64,000 nt of DNA from Thiobacillus sp. SCUT-2 (GTDB taxonomy: Bacteria > Pseudomonadota > Gammaproteobacteria > Burkholderiales > Thiobacillaceae), in assembly GCF_035621355.1 (NCBI RefSeq), contig NZ_CP141769.1, forward strand, positions 2,790,001-2,854,000. Direction: 5' to 3'. Each line of letters begins with the position of its first letter. The stretch's first letter is position 1. The translations under genes were made by a program, and so were the position numbers. Positions 32,013 through 39,931 of this stretch are shown here, in pieces. The notes beneath the pieces were generated by a model. It did no database searches, was not told the DNA's origin, and was given only the letters and a program-made list of their open reading frames with translations.

Positions 32013-33587
32013 ATGAACACCCGTCAACGTCTCGAAGCGATGCGCGCGCGCCAACCCGCCCCGGCGGGCATGGCGATGCGCGCCGCGCCTGCCGCGAGCA
32101 CGCTGCCGAGCTGGCCGCAGCGCGTCAGCTTCTGCCCGCCCGGCATGCAGGAGCGCGGCGGCGAGTGCGTGAGCAGCGCGTGCGCGCCGCAAGCCCACCC
32201 GCTGATCGACGTCGCACGCAATGCCGAGCTGGCCGACTACGAGCGCACCGTGCGTGCCCGCTTCGACGCCATCGTGCCGGCGCTCAAGGAGATCGCCGCG
32301 CAGCAGCATGAGGCCGGCTTCGAGCAGCGCGCACAGCAGATCGCACGCGAACGCCTCGGTTTCGAGCTGCCGGAGACGGTGCTCGCCGACGCCTGGGTGA
32401 CCACGCTCGACATGCGCAAGCTATACGGCCACAGCGTGCTGCAGACCTACCACACGCTTGCCCGGGAATACAGCGCGCGCTGGAACGGCCACGCCGAAGC
32501 GGACGCCATGCAGCGCTTCTTCGTCGAATGCGGCTTCCACGAGGTCGACATCAGCCCCTGCGCCGACGGCCGCCTCAAGGGCCTGCTGCAGTTCGTGCTG
32601 CGCCTGCCGCTCCAGGCGGTGCGCCGCAAGTCCTACGCCGGCGCGATGTTCGACGTGGAACTGAACGTGAAGCACTGGACCGAGACCGAGCTGCGCCGCT
32701 TCCGCGAAGGCGTGCCGACGCTGTCGGACGCCGGCACGCGCTACCTTAAGGTCGCGGTGTACCACTTCAGCAGCTCGGACCCGCATCACGAGGGCTGCGC
32801 GGCCCACGGCAGCGACGATCGCCAGGCCGCGCAGGCTGCGCTCGACCGCCTGGCTGCCTTCCGCACGGCGATCGAGAACGGCTTCTGCTGCGGCGCCTCG
32901 GTCGCGACGCTGCTGATCGGCGTGGACACCGACAACGACGCGATCAAGATCCACGTGCCCGACGCCAACGGCGAAATGGACACGGCATGCTTCGTCGACA
33001 ACCTGGCCGTGTATCGCCAGACCGCCGGCATGGCCGCCTCGGAAGCGCGCTGGCGCCTCGGCGCCGCGATCGACGAAGCGGTGCGCGAGACCGGCCGCAG
33101 CGCACCGGAAACCGGCATGCGCAGCCTGATCGAGCGCCTGCTCACGAACAACCTGTCGCAGATCGACTACGTCTGCGCCAACCACGGCGGGCGCTACGCC
33201 GACGTCGGCCACGCCGAGCGCTTCATCAACCTCGGCGACAGCTTCGACGTGCTGCATCTGCGCAACCTCGCCTATTTCGGCCACCTGCACACGATCGAGG
33301 AAGGCGCGGCGGACGTGGACGTCGGCATCAAGATATTCAGCAAGCTGAACGTGACGCACGGCCTGCCGGTTCCGATCGCGATCCATTTTCGCTACGACGA
33401 GCAGGTGCCGGGTTCGCGCGAGCGCGCGGTAGCGCGCTGCCGCCGGATCAAGGCGGCGATCGAGACGCGCTACCCCGCCCTTTGCAAGGAAGGCCTGCTG
33501 TTCTGCGGCATGACGGTGCAGGGCAAGGCCCCTGGGAGCGCGCAGGAAGAAGTTTCGGACATCGATACCAACTCGCATGGGCATTGA
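32013..33587 (+). CDS. csoSCA: CsoSCA, carboxysomal carbonic anhydrase
   Basis: 524 residues, the usual length for CsoSCA (CsoS3), an epsilon/beta-type zinc carbonic anhydrase inside the carboxysome shell. The zinc ligands are Cys173 in FVECGFHE, His251 in AVYHFSSSD and Cys262 in HEGCAAH; Cys173 has the same number as in Halothiobacillus and the His-Cys spacing of 11 is the same. The disordered N-terminus (first about 50 residues, MNTRQRLEAMRARQPAPAG) is the part that binds RubisCO in other species. The C-terminal half is the degenerate second domain. It follows csoS2 by 25 bp. Confidence 0.96.
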   Translation: MNTRQRLEAMRARQPAPAGMAMRAAPAASTLPSWPQRVSFCPPGMQERGGECVSSACAPQAHPLIDVARNAELADYERTVRARFDAIVPALKEIAAQQHEAGFEQRAQQIARERLGFELPETVLADAWVTTLDMRKLYGHSVLQTYHTLAREYSARWNGHAEADAMQRFFVECGFHEVDISPCADGRLKGLLQFVLRLPLQAVRRKSYAGAMFDVELNVKHWTETELRRFREGVPTLSDAGTRYLKVAVYHFSSSDPHHEGCAAHGSDDRQAAQAALDRLAAFRTAIENGFCCGASVATLLIGVDTDNDAIKIHVPDANGEMDTACFVDNLAVYRQTAGMAASEARWRLGAAIDEAVRETGRSAPETGMRSLIERLLTNNLSQIDYVCANHGGRYADVGHAERFINLGDSFDVLHLRNLAYFGHLHTIEEGAADVDVGIKIFSKLNVTHGLPVPIAIHFRYDEQVPGSRERAVARCRRIKAAIETRYPALCKEGLLFCGMTVQGKAPGSAQEEVSDIDTNSHGH

Positions 33588-33595
33588 GGTGATTC

Positions 33596-33850
33596 ATGAA
33601 GATCATGCAAGTGGAAAAGACATTGGTCTCGACCAACCGGGTACGCGAAATGGGCCACCGCCCGCTGCTGGTGGTGCGGGAGAAGGCCGGGGGTGCGCGC
33701 AGCGTGGCCGTCGACGCCGTGGGCTGCATCCCGGGCGACTGGGTGATCTGCGTCGGCAGTTCGGCGGCGCGTGAGGCGGCAGGCGCGAAGGATTTCCCGA
33801 GCGACCTGACCATCATCGGCATCATCGATCACTGGCAGCAGGAGCACTGA
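33596..33850 (+). CDS. csoS4A: CsoS4A, pentameric carboxysome vertex protein
   Basis: 84 residues of the EutN/CcmL family that form pentamers closing the vertices of the icosahedral shell. Typical features are MKIMQVEKTLVSTNR at the start, CIPGDWVICVGSSAAREA in the middle and SDLTIIGIIDHW at the end. It lies 8 bp after csoSCA and 1 bp before csoS4B. Confidence 0.96.
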   Translation: MKIMQVEKTLVSTNRVREMGHRPLLVVREKAGGARSVAVDAVGCIPGDWVICVGSSAAREAAGAKDFPSDLTIIGIIDHWQQEH

Positions 33851-33851
33851 G

Positions 33852-34142
33852 ATGGAAATCATGCGCGTGGTGTCGGATCTGGTGTGCACGCGGCGCATTC
33901 CCGGCCTGTTCCACGCGTCGCTGCGCGTGCTGGCCGACGCGAAAGGTGCACTCGCGGTGGCGGTGGATCCGGTGGGCGTGCCGGAAGGGAAATGGGTATT
34001 CACCGCCGGCGGCTCGGCCGCCCGCTACGGCGCCGGCGATTACAGGATTCTTACCGATTTGACGATCCTCGGGATCATCGATCAGTGGGATGTGACGGTA
34101 GAGCGTCGCGAAGAAAGCAAGGCAGTTTCATTAACCGTGTAA
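33852..34142 (+). CDS. csoS4B: CsoS4B, pentameric carboxysome vertex protein
   Basis: 96 residues, EutN/CcmL family, paralogue of CsoS4A (MEIMRVVSDLVCTRRIPG, VPEGKWVFTAGGSAARYGAG, TDLTILGIIDQWD). Compared with CsoS4A it has an extra tail VTVERREESKAVSLTV. It shares the role of capping shell vertices. Start ATG one base after the CsoS4A stop (TGAG ATG), so probably translationally coupled. Confidence 0.95.
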   Translation: MEIMRVVSDLVCTRRIPGLFHASLRVLADAKGALAVAVDPVGVPEGKWVFTAGGSAARYGAGDYRILTDLTILGIIDQWDVTVERREESKAVSLTV

Positions 34143-34154
34143 AGGAGAAACATC

Positions 34155-34454
34155 ATGGCAAACGCAATGACGGGCATCGCCCTTGGAATGATTGAAACGC
34201 GTGGTCTGGTGCCGGCGATCGAAGCCGCCGACGCCATGACCAAGGCCGCCGAGGTGCGCCTGATCGGCCGCCAGTTCGTCGGCGGTGGCTACGTGACCGT
34301 GCTGGTGCGCGGCGAAACCGGCGCGGTGAACGCCGCGGTGCGTGCCGGCGCCGACGCCTGCGAGCGCGTGGGTGACGGCCTGGTCGCCGCACACATCATC
34401 GCCCGCGTGCACAACGAAGTCGAAAACATCCTGCCGACCGCCGCTGCGGCCTGA
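34155..34454 (+). CDS. csoS1: CsoS1 hexameric shell protein, copy 1 (CsoS1C position)
   Basis: 99 residues, single BMC domain that tiles the shell facets. TGIALGMIETRGLVPAIEAADAMTKAAEVRLIGRQ is the BMC signature, and GGGYVTVLVRGETGAVNAAV carries the pore glycine region. It differs from copy 2 at only three residues, but the DNA differs at many silent positions. An AAAGGAG site sits just upstream. The order csoS4A-csoS4B-csoS1 x3 matches other alpha-carboxysome operons. Confidence 0.96.
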   Translation: MANAMTGIALGMIETRGLVPAIEAADAMTKAAEVRLIGRQFVGGGYVTVLVRGETGAVNAAVRAGADACERVGDGLVAAHIIARVHNEVENILPTAAAA

Positions 34455-34491
34455 GCGGACTGAACGCAACTTTTTTTAGGAGATAGGAAAA

Positions 34492-34791
34492 ATGGCTACT
34501 GGAATGACTGGCATTGCCCTCGGCATGATCGAAACCCGCGGACTGGTTCCCGCCATCGAGGCGGCGGACGCGATGACCAAGGCGGCGGAAGTGCGCCTGA
34601 TCGGCCGCCAATTCGTCGGCGGCGGCTACGTGACGGTTCTGGTTCGCGGCGAGACCGGTGCGGTCAACGCGGCGGTGCGCGCCGGTGCGGATGCGTGCGA
34701 GCGCGTGGGTGACGGCCTGGTCGCCGCCCACATCATCGCCCGCGTCCACAGCGAAGTCGAAAACATCCTGCCGACCGCTGCCGCAGCCTGA
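34492..34791 (+). CDS. csoS1: CsoS1 hexameric shell protein, copy 2 (CsoS1A position)
   Basis: 99-residue BMC protein, identical to copy 1 apart from residues 3-4 (TG for NA) and a Ser for Asn near the C-terminus (VHSEVEN). It has its own strong ribosome site (TTAGGAGATAGG). A stretch of about 59 bp beginning CGCGGACTGGTTCCCGCC is shared exactly with copy 3 and not with copy 1, which points to gene conversion between copies 2 and 3. It is expected to be a major facet protein. Confidence 0.96.
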   Translation: MATGMTGIALGMIETRGLVPAIEAADAMTKAAEVRLIGRQFVGGGYVTVLVRGETGAVNAAVRAGADACERVGDGLVAAHIIARVHSEVENILPTAAAA

Positions 34792-34803
34792 CCGGAGACC
34801 ACC

Positions 34804-35187
34804 ATGGACATGATGGTGGATAGGGTCGAGGAAAAAAGGCAGATCATGCCCGGCACGGGCACCGGCATCGCGCTGGGCATGATCGAAACGCGCGGACTGG
34901 TTCCCGCCATCGAGGCGGCGGACGCGATGACCAAGGCGGCGGAAGTGCGGCTGATCGGCCGCCAGTTCGTCGGCGGCGGCTACGTCACCGTCCTCGTGCG
35001 CGGGGAAACCGGCGCGGTCAACGCGGCGGTGCGTGCCGGCGCGGATGCCTGCGAGCGTGTGGGCGACGGGCTGACCGCCGCCCACATCATCGCCCGCGTG
35101 CACAACGAGGTCGAACACATCCTGCCGACGCAGCCCAGCGCAGGCGGGGCGGGGCGTGACGGCGACGTGACCGGCATGGCTGCCTAG
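34804..35187 (+). CDS. csoS1: CsoS1 hexameric shell protein, copy 3 (CsoS1B-like, extended)
   Basis: 127 residues if read from the ATG at 34804 (CCGGAGACCACC upstream): a 14-residue extension MDMMVDRVEEKRQI, then the BMC domain, then a tail QPSAGGAGRDGDVTGMAA. An internal ATG at 34846 (AAAGGC upstream) would remove the extension, giving the usual CsoS1B-like form. A C-terminal extension is typical of CsoS1B, the minor facet paralogue. One BMC substitution, GLTAAHIIA for GLVAAHIIA, separates it from the other copies. Confidence 0.93.
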   Translation: MDMMVDRVEEKRQIMPGTGTGIALGMIETRGLVPAIEAADAMTKAAEVRLIGRQFVGGGYVTVLVRGETGAVNAAVRAGADACERVGDGLTAAHIIARVHNEVEHILPTQPSAGGAGRDGDVTGMAA

Positions 35188-35201
35188 CGAAGGGAGGCCG
35201 C

Positions 35202-35651
35202 ATGGCAATCGATCCACGGCTGTTGGGATATCTGAACCGGGCACTGGGCCATGAAATGGCGGCCGTCCAGCAATACATGGCCCAGTCCAGGCTCTGCGAC
35301 CACTGGGAACTGGCGGACTACTGCGCGCATTTCCGGCAGGACGTCACCGAGGAGCTCGGCCACGTGCAAAGCCTGATGGATGCCCTGCTCCGGCTCGGTT
35401 CCGCGCCGAACGCGACTCAGTTGCCGCCGGTAAGGCTCGGCCGCAACCTGGGCGAGATGATCGCGATCGATCGCGTGCTGGAAGTCGAGGCGATCCGGCT
35501 GTACGAGGAAGCCGCCGCCTACTGTGCGCGCGTGCGCGACTTCGCGCACCACGGCCTGTTTGCAGGCATTCTGCGCGACGAGTTGATGCATCTCGACGAG
35601 CTCGGCAAGATGGAGGCTGACTTGCCCGAAAAGGAACAGCGTTATGCCTGA
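35202..35651 (+). CDS. Bacterioferritin-like protein of the carboxysome operon
   Basis: 149-residue four-helix bundle with an apparently complete di-iron ferroxidase set: Glu in LGHEMAAVQQY, Glu and His in TEELGHVQSL, Glu in VLEVEAIRLYEE and the Glu/His pair in RDELMHLDEL. Such ferritin-like genes are regularly found in cso operons of sulfur bacteria. The role there is unknown; iron storage or protection from peroxide are guesses. The ATG at 35202 has GAAGGGAGG upstream. The stop overlaps the start of the next gene by 8 bp. Confidence 0.9.
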   Translation: MAIDPRLLGYLNRALGHEMAAVQQYMAQSRLCDHWELADYCAHFRQDVTEELGHVQSLMDALLRLGSAPNATQLPPVRLGRNLGEMIAIDRVLEVEAIRLYEEAAAYCARVRDFAHHGLFAGILRDELMHLDELGKMEADLPEKEQRYA

Positions 35652-35913
35652 CGACAACAACCCCATTCCGCACTGGCAACGGCAGGACCTGCCGCCGATG
35701 CTGACCCGGCGCTTCGAATTCGAATCCTATGCCGAGACGCGGCGCTTCCTGGACGGCGTGGCCCAGCTCGCGGAGGAAGCCAGGCTTCACCCGAACCTGA
35801 GTTTCGGCAAGACCTACGTCAGCGTGACGATCGACGCCGACGGCAAGAAAGTCGGCCCCGACTGCGTCGCGCTGGCCCAGAAGATCGACGGCCTGGTCGC
35901 GCCGGCGACCTGA
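35644..35913 (+). CDS. acRAF, pterin-4a-carbinolamine dehydratase-like RubisCO assembly factor
   Basis: 89 residues: WQRQDLPPMLTRRFEFESYAETRRFLDGVAQLAEEARLHPNLSFGKTYVSVTI is a PCD/DCoH-like fold. Proteins of this kind in cso operons act as RubisCO assembly factors and lack the full dehydratase site (the usual catalytic His-His pair is not obvious here). It overlaps the bacterioferritin gene by 8 bp and precedes mcdA by 6 bp. Its presence in an operon without RubisCO genes suggests that it serves RubisCO encoded elsewhere. Confidence 0.88.
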   Translation: MPDDNNPIPHWQRQDLPPMLTRRFEFESYAETRRFLDGVAQLAEEARLHPNLSFGKTYVSVTIDADGKKVGPDCVALAQKIDGLVAPAT

Positions 35914-35919
35914 TCGCCC

Positions 35920-36558
35920 ATGCCTGGCCTGCGCATCGCGGTCGCGAACCAGAAAGGCGGCACCGGCAAGACGACGCTGGCGCTCAATCTGGCGGCGGGC
36001 CTGCAGCGGCGCGGCAGCACGCTGGTGCTCGATGCCGACCCGCAGGCGTCGATCAGCCAGTGGGCGGCCCTGGGCGACGACAACGGGCACCTGCCCGCCG
36101 TCCAGGCCGTGGCGCAGGACGACGTGCCCGCCCGCATTGCGCAGGGCACGCGCGGACACCGCTACGTCGTGGTCGACTGCCCGCCGACGCTGCAGACCGC
36201 AACCGTGGGCGACGTGCTGAACAGCGTGGACGTGCTGCTGGTGCCGATCCAGCCCTCGCCCGTGGATCTCTGGGCGAGCGTGGACATCACCGCGGCGGTG
36301 CGCGACTCGCGCCGGCACAATCCGCGGCTCAAGGCCTTCGTCGTCCTGAACCAGCTGGACAGCCGCAACGCGCTCTCGCGTTCCATGCACGAAGCGCTGG
36401 CCGAGCTGGAATTTCCCACCCTGCGCGCCGGCCTCGCGCGGCGCGCCGCCTACCGCAGCGCCGCCGTGGAAGGCACCAGCGTGTACGGGCTCGGCCACCG
36501 CGGCAAGGCGGCCGCCCGCGAAGTTGAAGCCCTGATCGAGGAGTTACTGCAATCATGA
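35920..36558 (+). CDS. mcdA: McdA, ParA-type carboxysome-positioning ATPase
   Basis: 212 residues, ParA/MinD family with deviant Walker A KGGTGKTTLALNLAAGL, Walker A' VLDADPQASISQWA and Walker B VVVDCPPTL. McdA binds the nucleoid when loaded with ATP and is released by McdB on the carboxysome, which spreads carboxysomes over the cell. It sits inside the cso operon, 6 bp after acRAF, and overlaps the mcdB start by 4 bp (ATGA), as in other alpha-carboxysome McdAB pairs. Confidence 0.93.
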   Translation: MPGLRIAVANQKGGTGKTTLALNLAAGLQRRGSTLVLDADPQASISQWAALGDDNGHLPAVQAVAQDDVPARIAQGTRGHRYVVVDCPPTLQTATVGDVLNSVDVLLVPIQPSPVDLWASVDITAAVRDSRRHNPRLKAFVVLNQLDSRNALSRSMHEALAELEFPTLRAGLARRAAYRSAAVEGTSVYGLGHRGKAAAREVEALIEELLQS

Positions 36559-36710
36559 ACAAGACATCCAGCAAGCTCGCCGCCGGCGTGCGCAAGGTGA
36601 AGGCGCAGCAGGAAAGCGTCGTCACGAGAACCGCGCCGCCCAAGGCCGCGGCACCCGCTCCCAAGCCCGCGCCGGCACCGACGCATCCGGACCGCGTGTG
36701 GCCTGACTGA
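36555..36710 (+). CDS. mcdB: McdB, minimal 51-residue carboxysome-positioning factor
   Basis: A 52-codon frame from the ATG at 36555 (overlapping the mcdA stop as ATGA) to a TGA at 36708-36710. The product starts MNKTSSKLAAGVRKVKAQQE, is basic at the N-terminus, has a Pro/Ala/Lys-rich disordered middle and ends DRVWPD. Alpha-type McdB proteins are disordered and have an invariant tryptophan near the C-terminus; the RVWPD ending fits well. It is very short for the family. Its job is to link McdA to carboxysomes and stimulate McdA ATPase. Confidence 0.85.
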   Translation: MNKTSSKLAAGVRKVKAQQESVVTRTAPPKAAAPAPKPAPAPTHPDRVWPD

Positions 36711-36739
36711 GCGGCTGCCGCCGCCCGCCGCCCCGGTCG

Positions 36740-36772
36740 GCCCGCCCGCCATCCCCGGCGCGGCGGGCGGGC
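36740..36772. terminator. Strong GC hairpin downstream of the carboxysome operon
   Basis: A perfect 11-bp inverted repeat GCCCGCCCGCC (36740-36750) / GGCGGGCGGGC (36762-36772) with an 11-nt loop, 30 bp past mcdB. No T-run follows, so it may be a transcript-stabilising hairpin or a non-canonical terminator. Confidence 0.45.
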
Positions 36773-36899
36773 GATGATTCGCTTCCGCCGCGCGCCCATT
36801 TTCCTGCCGGCACCGGCTTGGCCGGATCGCTCAAATGATGTAGCTTGTAGATGAAGACTTTCCGGTCATTTTTCATCGAACTGCCTGCAGGGGATTCGG

Positions 36900-37727
36900 G
36901 TGGACAGACTCCGCTTTTGCGCATGGCTCCTGGCAGGCCTCACGTTGGCCGTCTCGCCGTTGCCCGTGCGGGCGGAAGCGTCCCCACCCGCGACGACCGG
37001 GATGGACGTCGCGTCCGCCGTGAAAGCGGCCGGCCACCAGCGCATGCTCTCGCAGCGCATGGTGAAGTCCTACCTCATGCTGGGGCAGGGCATCGCGCCC
37101 GATGACGCGCGGGCCATCCTGCAGGGATCGATCACCCAGTTCGAATCCCAGCTCGCGACCCTGAAAACCTTCCAGCCGACGCAGAAGGTGCGAAATGCGC
37201 TCTTTCTTATGGAAGGCGCGTGGGCGAGATGCAAGCCGCTGCTGACCGCCGCTCCCAGCCAGGCCGGCGCCGCCGAACTCTACGACGCCAACGAGGCGCT
37301 GCAGCAGGCCGCGCACAGCACCGTGCTGGCCTACGTGGACGTCAACAGCGAGGCCATCGATCACCTGGTCGGCGTGGCGGGGCGCCAGCGCATGCTCTCG
37401 GAGCGCATGGCCAAGTTCTATCTCTATCGCACCTGGGGCCTCTACGATGCGCCGGCCGACATGGAGCTGCATCTCGCCCGCGCGCATTTCACCGCAGTCC
37501 TGATCCAGCTCGAGCGCTCGCCGCTCGCCTCGGCGCAGACCCGGGCCGCGGTGGCACTGGTCCGGCGCGAATGGGAGCCGTATCAGCAGGCCCTGTTCGG
37601 GAGCCGGGATCTTGTGAAGATGCGCAGGGAAGCCCCCAGAGTGGCTGCGTTGAGCGAACGCGTGCTGTGGGCCACGGGGGAACTCGTCGCGCAGCTCGCC
37701 GCCCGCCCCCAGGGGGCATCGCGTTAG
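36900..37727 (+). CDS. Periplasmic protein with duplicated PilJ/NarX-type sensing domain
   Basis: 275 residues starting at a GTG (36900) with CAGGGG upstream. A signal peptide (AWLLAGLTLAVSPLPVRAEA) is followed by two copies of a helical domain, each opening with the motif AG-QRMLSQRM: AGHQRMLSQRMVKSYLMLGQG (residues about 44-64) and AGRQRMLSERMAKFYLYRTWG (about 160-180). This is the type IV pili methyl-accepting chemotaxis N-terminal motif, related to the nitrate-binding P-box of NarX/NarQ. No output domain or membrane anchor other than the signal is present, so it is a free periplasmic receptor. Ligand unknown; nitrate or nitrite are candidates. Confidence 0.85.
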   Translation: MDRLRFCAWLLAGLTLAVSPLPVRAEASPPATTGMDVASAVKAAGHQRMLSQRMVKSYLMLGQGIAPDDARAILQGSITQFESQLATLKTFQPTQKVRNALFLMEGAWARCKPLLTAAPSQAGAAELYDANEALQQAAHSTVLAYVDVNSEAIDHLVGVAGRQRMLSERMAKFYLYRTWGLYDAPADMELHLARAHFTAVLIQLERSPLASAQTRAAVALVRREWEPYQQALFGSRDLVKMRREAPRVAALSERVLWATGELVAQLAARPQGASR

Positions 37728-37761
37728 CGTCACCCGCCTCCCACGCAAGGACCGATCCACA

Positions 37762-38427
37762 ATGACCTCGCTCACCCTCGTCATCGGCAACAAGAACTAT
37801 TCGTCCTGGTCGATGCGGCCCTGGCTGGTGCTGCGCCAGGCGGACATCGACTTCAAGGAGGTACGGATTCCCCTCTACTGGCCCGAGTCGGCGGCCCAGC
37901 TCACGGCGTGGTCGCCTTCAGGCAAGGTCCCGGCGCTGCACGACGGCGAGATCAAGGTGTGGGACTCGCTGGCAATCTGCGAATACCTCGCCGAACGCTT
38001 TCCCGAGAAGCAGTTGTGGCCGGCCGATGCCACCGCACGCGCGGTGGCGCGCTCGATCAGCGCGGAAATGCACGCCGGCTTCGCGGCGCTGCGCGAGCAC
38101 CTGTCGATGAACGTCCGCGCCCGCTATCCGGGGGCGGGACGCACGGCCGAGAGCCTCGCCGACATCGCGCGCATCGTCACGATCTGGACCGATTGCCGCG
38201 CCCGCTTCGGCGCGGGCGGCGACTTCCTGTTCGGTCGCTTCGGCATCGCCGACGCGATGTATGCCCCGGTCGTGCTGCGCTTCCGGACCTACGGCGTGGA
38301 ACTCGCGGGCGCCGCGCGCGCCTATGCCGACGCCGTGCTGGCGCTGCCCGCGGTGCAGGAATGGGTCGCGGATGCGGTCGCGGAAACCGAGCGCATCGAG
38401 CGGTTCGAGCGCGACGCTTCGCTCTGA
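37762..38427 (+). CDS. Glutathione S-transferase family protein
   Basis: 221 residues. The N-terminal thioredoxin-like domain has LVIGNKNYSSWSMRPWLVLRQA, SPSGKVPALHDGEIKVWDSLAICEYLAERFP with the cis-proline and SNAIL/DSLAI glutathione-binding region; an all-helical C-domain follows. Cytosolic; conjugates or reduces with glutathione. The stop overlaps the next start (TGATG), so the two are coupled. No substrate can be inferred. Confidence 0.92.
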   Translation: MTSLTLVIGNKNYSSWSMRPWLVLRQADIDFKEVRIPLYWPESAAQLTAWSPSGKVPALHDGEIKVWDSLAICEYLAERFPEKQLWPADATARAVARSISAEMHAGFAALREHLSMNVRARYPGAGRTAESLADIARIVTIWTDCRARFGAGGDFLFGRFGIADAMYAPVVLRFRTYGVELAGAARAYADAVLALPAVQEWVADAVAETERIERFERDASL

Positions 38428-38753
38428 TGGCGCGCCGCGACCACTACCGCGTCTACGTCGTGGAGTTGTCGCAGGCCGTGCTCGCCGAGCGCCGCTTCCG
38501 CAAGGCCAATCCCGGCTACGTCGCGGGCAAGCCCTGCCTCTATGTCGGCATGACCGGGATCGATCCCGATGTGCGATTCGACAAGCACAAGGCCGGCATC
38601 CAGTCGAACCGCTTCGTGCAGGACTACGGCCTGCGCCTGCTGCCCGAGCATTCCGCGCTGTATGGCGCGATGGGCTACGACGACGCGTGCGCCCTCGAGG
38701 TCGAGCTTGCGATCGATTTTCGCGAGGCGGGCTGCGGGGTCTGGCAGGCCTGA
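38427..38753 (+). CDS. GIY-YIG-like small protein
   Basis: 108 residues from the ATG overlapping the GST stop. YRVYVVELSQAVLAERRFRKANPGYVAGKPCLYVGMTGIDPDVRFDKHKAG fits a GIY-YIG nuclease-like fold (YVVEL for the first strand, YVG for the second, an Arg in the following helix). A clear catalytic glutamate was not assigned with confidence, so activity is uncertain. It is cotranscribed with GST. Confidence 0.75.
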   Translation: MARRDHYRVYVVELSQAVLAERRFRKANPGYVAGKPCLYVGMTGIDPDVRFDKHKAGIQSNRFVQDYGLRLLPEHSALYGAMGYDDACALEVELAIDFREAGCGVWQA

Positions 38754-38776
38754 GGTGCGGCGGCCCGCTCCCGGCT

Positions 38777-39658
38777 TCAGTACGCCCGCGCCTTGGCGAG
38801 GCGCGCCTTCAGCTCGGGCATGACGGCGGCGGCGGCTTTCTCGCCTTCGAGGATCGCGAGATGCCGCCCCTCGAAATCGGTGCTGCTGACGGCGGCCGTC
38901 TGCGGCCGGATCACGATGTCCGCGTCGGCCAGCTCGTGGCGGCTGATGGCGTGCCCCATGATGGCGAAGGTCTGCAGCAGCACGTCGAGCGTGCCGCTCA
39001 GCTTCTCGCGGCGCGCCACGTTGGAAATGTCCACGGCGATCACGAAATCCGCGCCCATCGCCCGCGCCGACGCGGCCGGCACCGGCGAGGTGAGGCCGCC
39101 GTCGACGTAATCACGGCCATTGACCTCGACCGGCTGGAAGACGCCCGGCACCGCGCTCGAGGCGCGCACGGCCATGCCGGTGTTGCCGCGGCGGAACAGC
39201 ACCTTCTCGCCGCTCTGCAGGTCGGTGGCGACCACGCCCAGGGGCCGCGGCATCCTCTCGATGGGCAGGTTTCTCACCTGCCGGTTGACGAAGTCCTGCA
39301 GTGCCTCGCCCTTCAGCACGCCGCGATTGGGCAGGGTCCAGTCCTCGAGCATGCCGGTTTCCATCTGCAGCGCCAGGCTCTGCAGCTGGAAGCCGCTCAT
39401 GCCCGACGCGTAGAGCGCCGCGACCACCGAGCCGGCGCTGGTGCCGACGACGATGTCGGGTACGATGCCCTGGGCTTCGAGCGCCTTGATGACGCCGATG
39501 TGGGCGAACCCCCGGGCCGCGCCTCCGCCCAGCACCAGCGCGAGCTTGATCGGCTTGGGCGGCGCCGGGCGGGGCGCCTGCGGCGGGGCCGGCGGCACCG
39601 CCGTGCAGGCGGCGAGCAGCATGGCGACGAGGAAAAGGGTCAGGCGGCGCATGGGCAT
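38777..39658 (-). CDS. Patatin-like phospholipase, lipoprotein
   Basis: 293 residues starting MPMRRLTLFLVAMLLAACTA, with an LAAC lipobox, so probably a lipid-anchored envelope protein (ATG at 39652 is an alternative start). The patatin core is complete: oxyanion loop GGGAARGFAHIGVIKAL, nucleophile elbow GTSAGSVVAAL with the catalytic serine, and the Asp motif DGGLTSPVP. RssA/YchK-type bacterial patatins hydrolyse acyl esters. It is convergent with the GIY-YIG gene and divergent from the GGDEF gene. Confidence 0.92.
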   Translation of the reverse strand: MPMRRLTLFLVAMLLAACTAVPPAPPQAPRPAPPKPIKLALVLGGGAARGFAHIGVIKALEAQGIVPDIVVGTSAGSVVAALYASGMSGFQLQSLALQMETGMLEDWTLPNRGVLKGEALQDFVNRQVRNLPIERMPRPLGVVATDLQSGEKVLFRRGNTGMAVRASSAVPGVFQPVEVNGRDYVDGGLTSPVPAASARAMGADFVIAVDISNVARREKLSGTLDVLLQTFAIMGHAISRHELADADIVIRPQTAAVSSTDFEGRHLAILEGEKAAAAVMPELKARLAKARAY

Positions 39659-39931
39659 CGGTCTCGGAGTGAATACGGGCTTGCGTGCAGGTACTGGAAG
39701 CGGCAGGCTGGGCATTTGCCCGGCGCGCGCCGGCATTCTGCCAGCGAATCGGGCCGCGCGGCCACTGCCCGGCACCGGCGCCTGCACACGGCGTGAACGA
39801 ACGGCGCCCGCCGGCGTCGAACCGCCGGAACCGCCCGCAGCCCGACTGCCGCGAGGCGGCCTCCGGCAGGGAAGAAGCGGCCCTGCCGCACCCCGCATCC
39901 TGATCAACCCGGACCCGTCAAACCCCGATTC

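Noticed and set aside
34155..35187. Threefold repeated DNA considered as a repeat array
   Set aside because: It is three complete csoS1 genes in tandem with separate ribosome sites, as expected in an alpha-carboxysome operon.
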